23,564 bases of DNA, from positions 1 to 23,564 of the forward strand of contig JBDRDI010000041.1 of the NCBI GenBank assembly GCA_043820875.1, read 5' to 3'. The translations under genes were made by a program, and so were the position numbers. This document shows positions 22,357-23,564 of this stretch, piece by piece (within the stretch, counting starts at the first letter, position 1; each line of letters begins with the position of its first letter). The stretch is from JBDRDI01 sp043820875. GTDB lineage: Bacteria > Patescibacteriota > Patescibacteriia > Patescibacteriales > UBA12075. The notes beneath the pieces are model-generated. The model had not been told where the DNA came from, did no database searches, and was given only the letters and a program-made list of their open reading frames with translations.

Positions 22357-23174
22357 GAACTAATTATTTTTTTTCTGCGATAAACAACAAAAAATAATAC
22401 AGAAAAAAATACTGTCGCGATACTCACAATTTGCGGAAAGCGTAAATCAAAATAGACGGGCGACTCATCAACCCGTATAAATTCCGTCATAAATCTTAAA
22501 AAAGAATAAAATATAAAATACAAAGTAACGATCAATGCGGAAAAAGTTTCATTTATTTTTTTCTTTTTTATAATATAAATTTGCAATGAAATTAGAATTA
22601 TAAAAATAATAAAATTTCCCAAGCTTTCATAGAGGAATGTCGGATGGAAATAAGAGTCGCTGAAATATTGTGGCGGACGATTCAAAACATTAATTGGTAT
22701 GCCCCATGGCAGATTTGTGGGGCGACCGAAAAGCTCTTGATTGAAATAATTTCCAAAGCGGCCGATTGCTTGCCCGAGAGCGAGACCCGGCGCAATTATG
22801 GACGCCAGTTTTAAAAAATTTATTTTTTTCTTTTTTGCGAAAATCCAAGAAATTAAAATGCCGGCAATGAGCGCGCCATGAATTGAAATTCCACCCTCCC
22901 AAATCTTAAACATATTTAATGGTTGCTCGGCATAATATGGAAAATAAAGAAGGCAATAATAAATCCGCGCTCCCAAAATACAGCCAATAATCAAATAGAA
23001 TGCAAAATCTAAAATCATGTTTTTAGAAATTTCATAATATTCCGTCAGCTTCAAGGAGGTTGAAGCGGCCGCCAAGATAGCCAACATCATCAAAAGTCCG
23101 TACCAATAAATATGTACGGAACCGAATGATATAAGAATAGGCGTGGGAATGTTTGTGTGTAGGAAATTAATCAT
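22353..23174 (-). CDS. lgt: Prolipoprotein diacylglyceryl transferase
   Basis: The 273-residue protein has about seven membrane helices. The Lgt signature is at 138-151, GRFGNYFNQELFGR, followed by PTNLPWGI. VHIYWYGLLM opens the first helix, with GARIYYCL and WEGGISIHGALIAG (92-105) after it, all positions of known functional residues. It transfers diacylglycerol from phosphatidylglycerol to the lipobox Cys of prolipoproteins, the first step of lipoprotein maturation at the inner membrane. No protein in this window has a convincing lipobox, so its substrates lie elsewhere. It is divergent from trpS, and its promoter would give a mRNA with a leader of about five bases. Confidence 0.96.
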   Translation of the reverse strand: MINFLHTNIPTPILISFGSVHIYWYGLLMMLAILAAASTSLKLTEYYEISKNMILDFAFYLIIGCILGARIYYCLLYFPYYAEQPLNMFKIWEGGISIHGALIAGILISWIFAKKKKINFLKLASIIAPGLALGQAIGRFGNYFNQELFGRPTNLPWGIPINVLNRPPQYFSDSYFHPTFLYESLGNFIIFIILISLQIYIIKKKKINETFSALIVTLYFIFYSFLRFMTEFIRVDESPVYFDLRFPQIVSIATVFFSVLFFVVYRRKKIISS

Positions 23175-23185
23175 ATTGATTATAT

Positions 23186-23213
23186 TATTTACATTTTAGT
23201 TCATTATTGTCAA
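23186..23213 (-). promoter_or_regulatory. Promoter of lgt
   Basis: On the minus strand TTGACA (23213-23208), a 16-base spacer, then TAAATA (23191-23186). Initiation near 23179 is about five bases from the ATG at 23174. Confidence 0.5.
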
Positions 23214-23256
23214 GGCTCGTCTTGCTTTCTGTCAATATTTAAACTAAAATGTAAAT
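23187..23256. promoter_or_regulatory. 15-bp inverted repeat over both divergent -10 boxes, candidate operator
   Basis: ATTTACATTTTAGTT (23187-23201) and its exact complement (23242-23256), 40 bases apart. The left arm covers the lgt -10 box and the right arm the trpS -10 box. A shared regulator or a DNA hairpin is possible; the regulator is unknown. Confidence 0.5.
23222..23250 (+). promoter_or_regulatory. Promoter of trpS
   Basis: TTGCTT (23222-23227), a 17-base spacer, then TAAAAT (23245-23250). Initiation near 23257 gives a leader of about 14 bases. The -35 hexamer is identical to that of the polA promoter. Confidence 0.6.
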
Positions 23257-23270
23257 ATAAGTATTTTTAT

Positions 23271-23564
23271 ATGACCAACACAAAACCAACAATTTTTTCC
23301 GGTATTCAACCGAGCGGTAATTTGCATATTGGCAATTATTTGGGAGCAATTTCCAATTGGGTGGAGATGCAAGAAAAACATCGATGCATTTTTTGCGTGG
23401 TTGATTATCACGCCATTACTGTTAAGCAAGAGCCGAAAAATTTAAAAAAGAAAATAGTTGAAGTGGCAAAAATTTATCTTGCCTCCGGCATTAATCCTCG
23501 CGAATCAATAATTTTTCAGCAATCCGCCGTTCCGGAGCACACAGAGTTGGCGTGGATTTTGAAT
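23271..23564 (+). CDS. trpS: Tryptophan-tRNA ligase, N-terminal part (runs off the window)
   Basis: The 98 visible residues begin MTNTKPTIFSGIQPSGNLHIGNYLGAISNW. This carries the TrpRS form of the class I HIGH motif (LHIGN) right after IQPSG. VVDYHAIT and YLASGINPRESIIFQQSAVPEH follow, as in bacterial TrpRS. The KMSKS loop and the C-terminal domain lie beyond the window, so completeness cannot be judged. It charges tRNA-Trp. It is divergent from lgt, with a 96-base gap holding both promoters and an inverted repeat. The ATG at 23271 is the only sensible start. Confidence 0.96.
   Translation, partial: MTNTKPTIFSGIQPSGNLHIGNYLGAISNWVEMQEKHRCIFCVVDYHAITVKQEPKNLKKKIVEVAKIYLASGINPRESIIFQQSAVPEHTELAWILN

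Overview
The window looks like a piece of a Patescibacteria (CPR) chromosome, most likely from the Parcubacteria side. It is AT-rich and compact and uses the standard code (TGA is a stop in holA, lgt and the HD gene). Shine-Dalgarno sequences are rare, and several strong promoters lie almost on top of start codons. It carries surface proteins with cohesin and dockerin domains, an orphan substrate-binding protein with an N-terminal membrane helix, and many short degenerate repeats. The lineage is inferred from gene content and style; there is no rRNA here to confirm it.

Bases 1-5300 are a cell-surface locus on the + strand. It holds a small secreted protein, a membrane-anchored protein resembling DUF916/WxL-partner proteins, an 88-bp near-perfect palindrome, a secreted Cys-rich protein ending in a dockerin-like module, and two overlapping genes for membrane-anchored cohesin-like proteins. 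The simplest reading is that the dockerin protein docks onto the two anchored cohesins. A strong hairpin closes the locus.

Bases 5300-7515 are the most unusual part. tRNA-Leu(UAA), the tmRNA gene ssrA with smpB, and tRNA-Gly(GCC) are interleaved with two inverted, nearly identical cassettes. Each cassette encodes a four-helix-bundle protein of the 23S rRNA intervening-sequence family, and copy 1 is broken by a 4-base deletion. Each gene sits between 35-37 base inverted repeats built from a GGATTTC-type unit. The 3' end of tmRNA, tRNA-Gly and, further on, tRNA-Ala abuts this repeat family, while the 5' side of the same three genes carries a second, GAAAGT-type family.

Bases 7518-9070 are infC-rpmI-rplT followed by secG under its own promoter. 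Then come a large family-5 solute-binding protein, a SpeD-like pyruvoyl decarboxylase, RNase J, a LysM/M23 cell-wall peptidase with a small membrane protein, tRNA-Ala(UGC) and an HD-domain phosphohydrolase.

Bases 16731-23564 are housekeeping genes: polA overlapping murD, then holA, convergent with rpsT and lgt on the minus strand. The 5' part of trpS is divergent from lgt across a symmetric inverted repeat that covers both predicted -10 boxes.
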